DNA from: DATEZO01 sp035255485
GTDB taxonomy: Bacteria > Pseudomonadota > Gammaproteobacteria > Burkholderiales > Burkholderiaceae_D
Reading direction: 5' to 3'
Assembly (NCBI GenBank): GCA_035255485.1
Contig: DATEZO010000194.1
Location: 1 to 7,341 of the forward strand
Length of the DNA stretch: 7,341 nt
The position numbers and the translations under genes are program-made. Below are positions 1 to 5,702 of the stretch, in pieces; position 1 is the stretch's first letter; every line of letters starts with the position of its first letter. The notes below the pieces were generated by a model that saw nothing but the letters and a program-made list of their open reading frames with translations, was not told where the DNA came from and made no database searches.

Positions 1-1
1 A

Positions 2-613
2 TCCGGACTGGCGACGATGCTGCAATCGGCGATCAACGGCACCTCTGAGTTCGCAACACTCGGCTCGGCTGTTGCCGCTACGATCGATGGTAACGGCCAT
101 CTGAATGTGGCATCGAGCCGTTACGGGTCGGCATCCAACATCACAATTTCCAGTTCAAGCGGTACGGCAGTAGCGACGATTCTCGGCGACACTCCGGCAG
201 CGAAGGTCGGCGTCGATGTCGCCGGCACCATTGGCGGCATGGATGCCAGCGGGTCCGGCAAGTACCTGACCGGCGGCACGGGGTCCAGCGCATCCGGGCT
301 CAAGCTGCTGGTGGCCGGCGGCAGCATCGGTGCCCGCGGCGCCATTGATTTTTCGCGCGGCTACGCCGACAAGCTGAACGACCTGCTCGACACGTTCCTC
401 GGCAGTTCCGGCATGATTTCAAATCGTACCAAGGGCATCAACAGCAGCATCAAGGAAATAAGCAATTCGCGCGACGCACTCAACACGCGGCTAGCGGCGA
501 CCGAAAAACGCTATCGCGCGCAGTTTCTGGCGCTCGACACGGTGATCAGCAGCATGAAGAAAACCAGCGATTTTCTGACGCAGCAACTCGCCAACCTGCC
601 CAAGATTGAATAA
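2..613 (+). CDS. fliD: Flagellar filament cap protein FliD, C-terminal part (5' end outside window)
   Basis: FliD (HAP2) forms the cap at the distal end of the flagellum and helps exported flagellin fold into the filament. The frame is open from base 2, so the N-terminal part lies outside the window and about 203 residues are visible. The first half is rich in Gly, Ser, Ala and Thr, as in the exposed middle domains of FliD. The second half carries the conserved stretch with GARGAIDFSRGYADKLND, then a long heptad-like region from about SNRTKG through EKRYRAQF. It ends with the typical FliD tail (LDTVISSMKKTSDFLTQQL, then ANLP). That coiled-coil tail is where FliD subunits pack and where the chaperone FliT binds in studied species. 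fliS follows 12 bases after the stop, and fliS and fliT in the same order support the call. The visible part looks intact. Confidence 0.95.
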   Translation, partial: SGLATMLQSAINGTSEFATLGSAVAATIDGNGHLNVASSRYGSASNITISSSSGTAVATILGDTPAAKVGVDVAGTIGGMDASGSGKYLTGGTGSSASGLKLLVAGGSIGARGAIDFSRGYADKLNDLLDTFLGSSGMISNRTKGINSSIKEISNSRDALNTRLAATEKRYRAQFLALDTVISSMKKTSDFLTQQLANLPKIE

Positions 614-625
614 AGGGACAATGTA

Positions 626-1129
626 ATGTTTGGATCATCCCATGGTGGCGCCAGCGCCTATGCCAAGGTCGGCGTCGAAACCGGTGTCAGTTCGGCCAGT
701 CCGCACAAGCTGATCGTCATGCTGTTTGACGGCGCATTGATTGCCGTATCCACTGCGCTGCAGCACATGAAAACAGGAAATATCCCGGAAAAAGGCCGGG
801 CGATTTCCAAGGCGATCATGATCATCGACAATGGCCTGCGCGCCAGCCTGAACAAGGATGTCGGCGGCGAGATTGCACAGAATCTCGATGCGCTTTACGA
901 GTACATGAGTCATCGGTTGTTAATGGCCAACCTCAGAAACCAGCCGGAATTGCTGGAAGAAGTGCACGCCTTGCTGCGCGATCTGAAAGCCTCGTGGGAA
1001 TCCATCGGGGTCACTGCGAACCAGGCCGCGGCGACGCAAGCGCCGGCGACGCCATCCGCGCCGGCCCAGCCGAAAATAGCGGGGTATGACGCGCTCGCAC
1101 CGCATACATCCCGATTAGTGAAAGCCTGA
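626..1129 (+). CDS. fliS: Flagellin export chaperone FliS
   Basis: FliS binds the C-terminus of flagellin in the cytoplasm, stops it polymerising early and delivers it to the flagellar export gate. The 167-residue product has the FliS signature: a Tyr-containing N-terminus (AYAKVGVETGV, about residues 11-21), then SPHKLIVMLFDGAL (25-38), and helices with KGRAISKAIMIIDNGLRASL (56-75) and LDALYEYMSHRLLMANL (88-103). The usual four-helix core ends near residue 130. Residues 131-167 are an Ala/Pro-rich tail that makes this copy longer than the usual 125-140 residues. A purine-rich site (AAGGGA, 613-618) sits 7 bases before the ATG. An earlier ATG at 621 meets a stop at once. fliT begins 6 bases after the stop, so translation of the two is probably coupled. 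Confidence 0.95.
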   Translation: MFGSSHGGASAYAKVGVETGVSSASPHKLIVMLFDGALIAVSTALQHMKTGNIPEKGRAISKAIMIIDNGLRASLNKDVGGEIAQNLDALYEYMSHRLLMANLRNQPELLEEVHALLRDLKASWESIGVTANQAAATQAPATPSAPAQPKIAGYDALAPHTSRLVKA

Positions 1130-1135
1130 TCCATC

Positions 1136-1471
1136 ATGAACAGCCAGGAACTCATCTCCATTTACGAGACCGTTGCAGTCATCAGCGACCAAATGCTGGC
1201 CGCAGCGCGCACCGGCGATTGGGAACAGCTGGTGGCGCTGGAATCGCGCTGCGCCAGCCAGGTGGAAATCCTCAAGAAGGAGGGACCGCCGGCGCCGATG
1301 TCGGGCGTGGTGCGCGACCAAAAGGTCAGGATCATTCGCAAGATCCTCGCCGACGACCGCGAGATCCGCAACATCACCGAGCCGTGGATGGCGCAATTAT
1401 CCGCACTTCTGAATAGCGCCGGCACCGAACGCAAGCTGTCTCAGACTTACGGCGCGAACCAGAGCGGCTAA
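1136..1471 (+). CDS. fliT: FliT-type flagellar chaperone
   Basis: FliT is a small helical chaperone for the cap protein FliD. In enteric bacteria it also binds the regulator FlhDC and lowers flagellar gene expression. The 111-residue product is predicted to be nearly all helix. The N-terminal helix (LISIYETVAVISDQMLAAA) is followed by GDWEQLVALESRC, a phrase typical of FliT proteins, then by a helix with RDQKVRIIRKILADDREIRN, and last WMAQLSALL. Length and position directly after fliD and fliS agree with FliT. FliT sequences diverge widely, so the call rests on context as much as on sequence. Whether it also controls FlhDC here cannot be seen. The next gene starts 5 bases after the stop. Confidence 0.85.
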   Translation: MNSQELISIYETVAVISDQMLAAARTGDWEQLVALESRCASQVEILKKEGPPAPMSGVVRDQKVRIIRKILADDREIRNITEPWMAQLSALLNSAGTERKLSQTYGANQSG

Positions 1472-1476
1472 AGGAC

Positions 1477-2781
1477 ATGCTGCCGCGGGCCGACATCGCT
1501 GGTACCCGGCCCGCAGCCACGGTCGAGCCGCCGACGCCGGTAACGGCTGGCGCCCACGCGCGGCAGGAGATTTTCAGCCGGCTGGCGCAGATCACCCTGG
1601 GCAAGCAGTTGCAGGCAGAAGTGCTGTCGCGCTTTGACGATGGCAGCTTTCTGGTGCGGGTCGCCGATACGCCGGCACGCATGAATCTGCCGAGCGGCAC
1701 CAAGGCCGGCGATGCCCTGACAATGACGCTGCTGGCGCATGCGCCGCGTCCGACCTTTCTCCTGGAATCCGGACCGGGCAGCGCCCCGGCGCAGCTCAGT
1801 TCGGCGGGGCGCCTGATCGATCGCCTGTTGCAGCAGGCACAGCGCGAAGGCGCGTCCGCTGCCATTGCGGGTAAAACACCGCTGCTGCCCTCCCCTGCGC
1901 TACTTGCCACCGCTGCCGATGCGCCGCGCGTCGCCGCCGCCTTGCATGACGCGATTACGCATAGCGGCGTATTTTACGAATCCCATGCAGAAGAATGGCT
2001 GGATGGCCGCCGCACCACAGCCGCGCTGCTGCGGGAGCCGCAGGCGCAGGCTGCCCGGCAAACGCAAGCGCCATTGTTGCAGAAGTTGTCGGAGCAATTT
2101 GCGCCGGGAACGCAGATACCGGGGTTGATCGAAGAACCGCTGTTGCCCTCAACGCCGGAGCCCCAAGGAAAACCGGCGCAGGTATCACCGGCGCATCCGG
2201 CGCAGGCGCTTGCGCATCCGGCACCAGCGGATGCCGCCGCAATGCCCGCATCCAGACCCGCGATTCCGGCCAGCCTTGCGCAGCTTGCCTATCAGACCGC
2301 CCAATTGATGGACGAAGCCGCGCCACTGACCGGTCTGACGCAGCTTGCGCCAGCCGCAAATGCCGCCATCACGGATGCCGACCTGGTGGCTCGCTCTGCC
2401 GGAACGGAGTCGATGAGTACGGAAGCAATGCAACTCGTCAATCTGCAATTGCATGCGCTGGAGCAAAGACAGGTGATGTGGCAGGGCGAGCTTTTCCCGG
2501 GCCAGCATATGGAATGGGAAATCAGCGAAGATGCGCAGCATGGCAACGCCGAACAAGGCGAGCCTTGCTGGCAGAGCACGGTACGGTTCGATCTGCCAAG
2601 CCTGGGCGTGGTAGCGGCCGCCATCCGGCTGACGGGAGATCGGGTCCAGGTCAGTATCCGCACCGCGACCGAACACACGGCAGCGGCATTGCGCGTGCAT
2701 GGCAATGCGTTGGCTGACGCACTGGACGCGGCCGGCGCACCGCTGGATTCATTTTCGGTGAAGCAGGATGAGCAAGCCTGA
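1477..2781 (+). CDS. fliK: FliK-type flagellar hook-length control protein
   Basis: FliK proteins are secreted rulers. When the hook is long enough, their C-terminal domain acts on the FlhB C-terminal domain and switches export from hook to filament subunits. This 434-residue product has an N-terminal region with GKQLQAEVLSRFDDGSFLVRV (42-62), a conserved-looking SGVFYESHAEEWLDGRR (163-179), an Ala/Pro/Gln-rich linker (about 186-265), and a C-terminal Flg_hook-like domain (about 318-430). That domain includes LHALEQRQVMWQGELFPGQ (325-343), the strand STVRFDLPSLG and a closing helix rich in Ala, Leu and Asp. The linker fits the low-complexity middle of FliK. Betaproteobacteria often have a second fliK after fliJ, so this may be a paralogue; that region lies beyond the right edge. 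The AAAGGA before the ATG is only one base away, unusually close. No upstream in-frame start exists after the stop at 1414, so ATG 1477 or CTG 1480 must serve. Confidence 0.8.
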   Translation: MLPRADIAGTRPAATVEPPTPVTAGAHARQEIFSRLAQITLGKQLQAEVLSRFDDGSFLVRVADTPARMNLPSGTKAGDALTMTLLAHAPRPTFLLESGPGSAPAQLSSAGRLIDRLLQQAQREGASAAIAGKTPLLPSPALLATAADAPRVAAALHDAITHSGVFYESHAEEWLDGRRTTAALLREPQAQAARQTQAPLLQKLSEQFAPGTQIPGLIEEPLLPSTPEPQGKPAQVSPAHPAQALAHPAPADAAAMPASRPAIPASLAQLAYQTAQLMDEAAPLTGLTQLAPAANAAITDADLVARSAGTESMSTEAMQLVNLQLHALEQRQVMWQGELFPGQHMEWEISEDAQHGNAEQGEPCWQSTVRFDLPSLGVVAAAIRLTGDRVQVSIRTATEHTAAALRVHGNALADALDAAGAPLDSFSVKQDEQA

Positions 2782-3055
2782 TACGCCGCAACATGCGGTC
2801 GCGCTGGCATACCAGACTGGCGATGCGGCGCCGAAAGTCGTTGCCAAGGGCCGCGGGCTGATTGCGGAAGAAATCATTGCGCGCGCCAGGCAGCATGGCG
2901 TGTTCGTGCATGAATCAAAGGAACTGGTGGCGCTACTGATGCAGGTCGATCTGGATCGCGATATTCCTCCCGCCCTGTATCGCGTGGTAGCGGAACTGCT
3001 GGCGTGGCTATATCATATCGAGGCTTCACGGAATGGGGAAAGCAAGTCGGGATAG
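2768..3055 (+). CDS. Stand-alone FlhB C-terminal domain protein (FlhX/FhlB-like export switch)
   Basis: The 95-residue product matches only the cytoplasmic end of FlhB/YscU/HrcU export-switch proteins. The membrane part is absent. Typical phrases are AVALAYQTGDAAPKVVAKG (10-28), the helix with IAEEIIARARQHGVFV (32-47), ESKELVALL, and DIPPALYRVVAELLAWLY (65-82). Full FlhB cleaves itself within Asn-Pro-Thr-His. Here residues 6-9 are Thr-Pro-Gln-His, so the reactive Asn is missing and the protein begins almost where the cleaved FlhB fragment would. Homologous stand-alone proteins (FlhX) can partly replace the cleaved FlhB fragment in epsilonproteobacteria. The gene overlaps the fliK-type gene by 14 bases. 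GGTGA (2757-2761) lies 6 bases before the ATG, inside that gene. Overlap with a FliK partner suggests a joint role in substrate switching, which is inference. Confidence 0.88.
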   Translation: MSKPDTPQHAVALAYQTGDAAPKVVAKGRGLIAEEIIARARQHGVFVHESKELVALLMQVDLDRDIPPALYRVVAELLAWLYHIEASRNGESKSG

Positions 3056-3090
3056 TGCGCAGGCGGCATGGCACGCATCGCCGGATTTCC

Positions 3091-3123
3091 GTAGCCTGGA
3101 TGCAGCGCAGCGCAATTCGGGGA
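3091..3123. repeat. REP-like GC-rich stem-loop, partly degraded
   Basis: The segment starting GTAGCCTGGATGCAGCGCAG resembles, from memory, a palindromic intergenic repeat common in proteobacteria (GTAGCC(C/T)GGATG, a CAGCG-rich centre, then AATCCGGGG). CCTGGAT (3095-3101) can pair with ATTCGGG (3115-3121) over 7 positions with two G-U wobbles, around a 13-base loop containing GCGCAGCGC. A second piece beginning CCCGGATAGTGCAGCAG at 3141 may be a decayed opposite arm. It sits just after the left operon, where such repeats may act as transcript ends or RNA-stability elements. Only one copy is in the window, so its repetitive nature cannot be shown here. Confidence 0.42.
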
Positions 3124-3197
3124 ATATGCCGTCGCAACAGCCCGGATAGTGCAGCAGAGTGGCGCAGGGCATGCTCCACCCGCGAAACAATTGATTA

Positions 3198-3226
3198 TTT
3201 TCAGTCAGTTCTTAACAGCGTTTTAT
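3198..3226 (+). promoter_or_regulatory. Possible sigma-70-type promoter for the ycgR-type gene
   Basis: TTTTCA (3198-3203) and TTTTAT (3221-3226) each match the -35 and -10 consensus at four of six positions and are 17 bases apart. They lie in a clearly AT-richer stretch about 35-60 bases before the ycgR-type start. The hexamer TTGATT occurs three times around it (3191, 3235, 3247), which could mark a regulator site or reflect low complexity. The match is modest. Confidence 0.28.
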
Positions 3227-3259
3227 CGCACCGGTTGATTGGTGCATTGATTACCAGGA

Positions 3260-4027
3260 ATGATTTTGAATATTGATGATTCTGATGCAATGGACTTCAG
3301 CCCTTATCAGGTTCATTCGCGCCGGGAAATTATTGCCTTGTTGCGCGCGCTGCAGGCGCGCAACCAGTTGGTCAGCGTACTGATCAATGGCGGTTCGGAA
3401 ACGGTGGTGACGTCGATTCTGGATATCGATGAAGCAAACAACCTCGTCATCATCGATTGCGCGCCGAGCAATCTGTTGAACGAGCGGCTTGTCGCAAGCG
3501 ACAACATTTCATTTGAAACAGTGCTGGACCATATTCGGATACTGTTTTTTGCAAATCAGATCTCACGTTGCATTTACGACAAACTCCCCGCCTTGCGTTT
3601 CAGCTTGCCGACCAGCATGATCCGGTTGCAGCGCCGCGAATTTTACCGTGTAGCCACGCCGGTCGCCTATCCGATACGCTGCATCCTCCACATGCCTGAT
3701 GCTGCCGGCCAGGGAATGATGACGGTCACGACGAGCCTGCAAAACATCAGTGCCGGAGGCGTTGCCATTATTGATGAAAAGAAAATACTGGATAACACGA
3801 TAGGCCGTGTCTATCCGGATTGCCGCATCGATCTGCCGGGGGGAACGCCGGTCAAGGCCAACCTGCAGGTCAGGAATTCGCAGGAACAGACCTTTACCAA
3901 TGGCAGGACGATACGTCGCCTGGGCATGATGTTCGTTGATCTGCCCAATTCGATGCTGACCGCCGTGCAACGCTACATCACGAAGCTGGAACGGGAGCAG
4001 AATTCCCGTGCTACCGGCATGCGCTAA
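3260..4027 (+). CDS. ycgR: YcgR-type flagellar brake protein (YcgR N-terminal domain plus PilZ)
   Basis: YcgR binds cyclic di-GMP through its PilZ domain and then acts on the flagellar motor to slow rotation and bias its direction. The 255-residue product has the expected two parts. An N-terminal beta-rich YcgR domain covers about residues 15-115 (HSRREIIALLRALQARNQLV, then SVLINGGSETVVTSILDID). The PilZ domain follows, with the ligand-binding RRxxxR as RREFYR (125-130) and the N/DxSxxG motif as NISAGG (162-167). Both motifs are complete, so c-di-GMP binding is likely. Length is close to the E. coli protein (244 residues). AGGA at 3256-3259 touches ATG 3260 directly, which is poor spacing. 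TTG at 3266 lies 6 bases from it and ATG 3290 is further in, so the true start may be 2 or 10 residues later. The gene ends 6 bases from the convergent lipoprotein gene. Confidence 0.9.
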   Translation: MILNIDDSDAMDFSPYQVHSRREIIALLRALQARNQLVSVLINGGSETVVTSILDIDEANNLVIIDCAPSNLLNERLVASDNISFETVLDHIRILFFANQISRCIYDKLPALRFSLPTSMIRLQRREFYRVATPVAYPIRCILHMPDAAGQGMMTVTTSLQNISAGGVAIIDEKKILDNTIGRVYPDCRIDLPGGTPVKANLQVRNSQEQTFTNGRTIRRLGMMFVDLPNSMLTAVQRYITKLEREQNSRATGMR

Positions 4028-4033
4028 CTCCAG

Positions 4034-4651
4034 TCAATAAGACAACGTGCCGGGACCGTTGCTGCCACGGTCATAGTAAGACGTGTACCACACCGGCGAA
4101 GAGCCGCACGCAGCAGGCGCAGGCACGGTCGCCACTGCATGCATTGATACGACATTGGCGCCGACGCGCGAGGCCAGGTGGTCCGCATAAATCCCGCCTT
4201 CGCCATTGTCATCCTCGTACACGGCGTATGTACCCGTGCTGCCATAGCCTGCCCATCCCCCATCCGTCGTCTTGCAGACTGCCGCAGTCAAGGGATGGTA
4301 AAGATTATCGTAAGGGATAGTCGTGCCTTTCCAGCGCAAGCCAGTGGTCTGGCCCTTGTTCGGACCTTCATCGATGATGAGAGGGACAGGGCTGGTTTCC
4401 GCCAGCAATTCCTGAAAGACCGACGATACATTCCAGGTCGTCTCCGATACGAGTTTCAATGTCACCGGATCGATGACACGCACGGATTTTTGCCCGGTGC
4501 CCCAACTGATTTTCCAGCCTGGATGTGCGCCTGATGGAATTCCTGCGACAGGAGATTGCGCGTCAGGCATGTTGACTGCGGGATCTGGCGTGCCGCCGCC
4601 ACCGCAGGCGGTCAGGACCAACGTCATGAGCAAGGTCGATTTCGTATTCAT
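4034..4651 (-). CDS. Putative lipoprotein of unknown function
   Basis: I do not recognise the family. The 205-residue product begins with a short charged start (MNTKST), a hydrophobic stretch (LLMTLVLTA) and Cys16 in a clear lipobox, Leu-Thr-Ala-Cys, followed by four Gly. This predicts lipidation, and with no Asp at position +2, probable delivery to the outer membrane. After a Pro-rich linker (about 21-45) comes a possibly beta-rich domain. Later features are WNVSSVFQELLAETSPVPLI (73-92), a Gly/Asp/Glu-rich acidic segment (YEDDNGEGG, 145-153), and YTSYYDRGSNGPG near the end. Cys126 and Cys182 could form a disulfide in the periplasm. The ribosome site is weak (AAAGA touching the ATG). The gene lies against the direction of the surrounding cluster, between ycgR and fliE, and may be a lineage-specific insertion. 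A flagellar role is not shown. Confidence 0.75.
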   Translation of the reverse strand: MNTKSTLLMTLVLTACGGGGTPDPAVNMPDAQSPVAGIPSGAHPGWKISWGTGQKSVRVIDPVTLKLVSETTWNVSSVFQELLAETSPVPLIIDEGPNKGQTTGLRWKGTTIPYDNLYHPLTAAVCKTTDGGWAGYGSTGTYAVYEDDNGEGGIYADHLASRVGANVVSMHAVATVPAPAACGSSPVWYTSYYDRGSNGPGTLSY

Positions 4652-4749
4652 TCTTTATTGTGCATTTTCGAAAGCGAGGCGGAAACGACAAGCCTTTGGT
4701 CGCGCGCCAAGATACTTGAGGAGTTACCGCTCAATGTGAAATATCAGGG

Positions 4750-4781
4750 AGTATAGACAAAAATACATCTAAATGCGCAAT
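4750..4781 (-). promoter_or_regulatory. Possible promoter for the lipoprotein gene
   Basis: On the minus strand TATACT (plus-strand 4750-4755) matches the -10 consensus at five of six positions. The best -35 nearby is a TTGCGC (4775-4780), 19 bases upstream, which is longer than ideal. The stretch is AT-rich compared with the coding sequence and would give a leader of about 90 bases before the lipoprotein start. Confidence 0.3.
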
Positions 4782-4789
4782 GAAAATGC

Positions 4790-4809
4790 GGCTGTTTAAA
4801 AATACAGCC
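4790..4809 (-). terminator. Weak terminator-like hairpin downstream of fliE
   Basis: GGCTGT (4790-4795) pairs perfectly with ACAGCC (4804-4809) around an 8-base AT loop. Read on the minus strand, the direction of fliE, the stem is followed by GCATTTTCATT, a short broken T-tract. It lies about 90 bases past the fliE stop and before the possible lipoprotein promoter, a sensible place for a transcript end. The short stem and the interrupted T-run make it weak. Confidence 0.3.
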
Positions 4810-4897
4810 TTGAGTATAAAAAGAGGTAAAACGTGGAGGCAGGATTGAAAAATACCGTCAAACACCCTGCTCGTAGTCTTGCAGCCGCTATCGTGCC

Positions 4898-5239
4898 TTA
4901 CACTTGCATCGTCATGATGTCGTGGTAGGCGGATACCAGCTTGTTGCGCACCTGTATCGTGGCCTGGAAAGCGATGTTCGCCTTTTGCGTCGAAATCATC
5001 ACATCCGACAGGTTGACATTGTCGTCGCCGGTGGCAAAGCGCTGGCCGAGCACTTCGGCTTTTTGTTGCGCATTGTTGACCTGATCGAGCGACGCTTTCA
5101 GCGCCGAGGCAAAATCGACCTTACCGGCCGGCTTTTCGGTTTCCAATGGATTGACATTACCCTGCGCGCGCGCGGCAGCCGTCTTGAGCTGCTCCACCAT
5201 CGCCTGTATTCTGCTTGCATCGATTCCGCCCACGCTCAT
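4898..5239 (-). CDS. fliE: Flagellar hook-basal body protein FliE
   Basis: FliE links the MS ring to the proximal rod and is among the first proteins exported through the flagellar export gate. From the chosen start the product is 113 residues, close to the 104 of E. coli. It shows the FliE pattern: a variable N-terminus with ASRIQAMVEQLKTAAARAQG, then DFASALKASLDQVNNAQQKAE, a GDDNVNLSDVMISTQKANIA segment, and the C-terminal helix (FQATIQVRNKLVSAYHDIMT) that ends in MQV. The frame is open to an ATG at 5263. I chose the ATG at 5239 because a strong GGAGGG site (plus-strand 5244-5249) lies 4 bases before it, and the product then begins MSVGGIDASRI. fliE is alone on its strand and divergent from fliF, as in enteric bacteria. 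Confidence 0.93.
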   Translation of the reverse strand: MSVGGIDASRIQAMVEQLKTAAARAQGNVNPLETEKPAGKVDFASALKASLDQVNNAQQKAEVLGQRFATGDDNVNLSDVMISTQKANIAFQATIQVRNKLVSAYHDIMTMQV

Positions 5240-5344
5240 TGCGCCCTCCATCCGGTACGTCATTGCTATCGAAGTTCGCCGTTGCGAATTTCCACCACAT
5301 TACAGTAGCATGCCGCGATAATCGCTTCATTCCGATAAGCGCGA

Positions 5345-5373
5345 GTAATATTGCTCTGTTCCACCGATTGAAA
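5345..5373 (-). promoter_or_regulatory. Possible sigma-70-type promoter for fliE
   Basis: On the minus strand TTTCAA (plus-strand 5368-5373) and TATTAC (5345-5350) are separated by 17 bases. The -10 matches consensus at four of six positions and the -35 at about three of six. Transcription would begin near 5338, giving a leader of about 100 bases that includes the palindrome GCGATAATCGC. A weak -35 would fit activation by a regulator, but none can be identified from sequence. Confidence 0.28.
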
Positions 5374-5462
5374 CATCTTGATCAGCCGACAATTCACACT
5401 AAGGCTAGGAGTGTCTATGGCGCATTTGACAAAACGTGACAGGCGACTGCCAATATCTCCGT

Positions 5463-5586
5463 CATTCCCGCTCGATCTGCATGTTCGCCTGCGTAACGGT
5501 TTACACTTGCCAGCGCAAACGCAACCTGCAAGAAGGAATCTCGCTTCCAGCCATTAAAAAATGGGGTTCCCGCCTGCTCGGGAATG
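5463..5586. repeat. Inverted-repeat-bounded element with a dRS3-like hairpin
   Basis: CATTCCCG (5463-5470) and its complement CGGGAATG (5579-5586) bound a 124-base segment. The right end also holds a compact hairpin, GTTCCC-N8-GGGAAT (5566-5585), one base away from the neisserial dRS3 pattern ATTCCC-N8-GGGAAT. CCATT and AATGG (5551-5555, 5560-5564) form another small inverted repeat beside it. It may be a decayed intergenic repeat or a pair of regulator sites. Copy number elsewhere is unknown. Confidence 0.3.
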
Positions 5587-5702
5587 GCAAGGACACGGAA
5601 AGATTGGCATGAAACAGGATGTTAGAGGCTCTAGACAGGCATTAGCGAGGATCGAGTGAACAAAGAGATGACCCTTCATGGCAACAGTTGCGGAGGCGCT
5701 TC

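Larger units (their letters stand above)
5240..5702. other. Long divergent control region between fliE and fliF
   Basis: About 460 bases separate the chosen fliE and fliF starts, with no recognised gene. Visible items are a candidate fliE promoter (5345-5373), a short palindrome GCGATAATCGC (5315-5325), a perfect -35 hexamer TTGACA (5426-5431) without a convincing -10, a possible 46-codon reading frame (5417-5557), an inverted-repeat element (5463-5586), and an 11-base palindrome TAGAGGCTCTA (5623-5633). I found no convincing sigma-54 or sigma-28 promoter and no clear FlhDC box, so the control of fliF is unresolved. Confidence 0.6.

Noticed and set aside
1374..1910. 178-codon minus-strand frame across fliT and the fliK-type gene
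   Set aside because: It is antisense to two supported genes, rich in Ser, Arg and Cys, and has no recognisable family.
1995..2717. 240-codon plus-strand frame inside the fliK-type gene
   Set aside because: It lies wholly in another frame of a gene with recognisable FliK features; its product is Arg/Gly/Cys-rich with no domain, as expected from GC-rich shadow frames.
3004..3276. 90-codon frame over the gap before the ycgR-type gene
   Set aside because: It overlaps the end of the FlhB-C gene and the start of the ycgR-type gene, runs through the REP-like repeat, and its sequence is low in family signal.
4054..4072. GACCGT/ACGGTC hairpin at the end of the lipoprotein gene as a terminator for the ycgR-type gene
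   Set aside because: The stem is 6 bp within coding sequence and no T-tract follows on either strand.
5331..5338. TCCGATAA resembling a sigma-28 -10 element (GCCGATAA)
   Set aside because: The position 11 bases upstream shows GCCGCGAT, not TAAAGTTT, so no sigma-28 promoter is supported.
5583..5598. AATGGCAAGGACACGG, resembling half of an enteric FlhDC box
   Set aside because: Only the first seven bases match well and no inverted second half follows at the expected distance.
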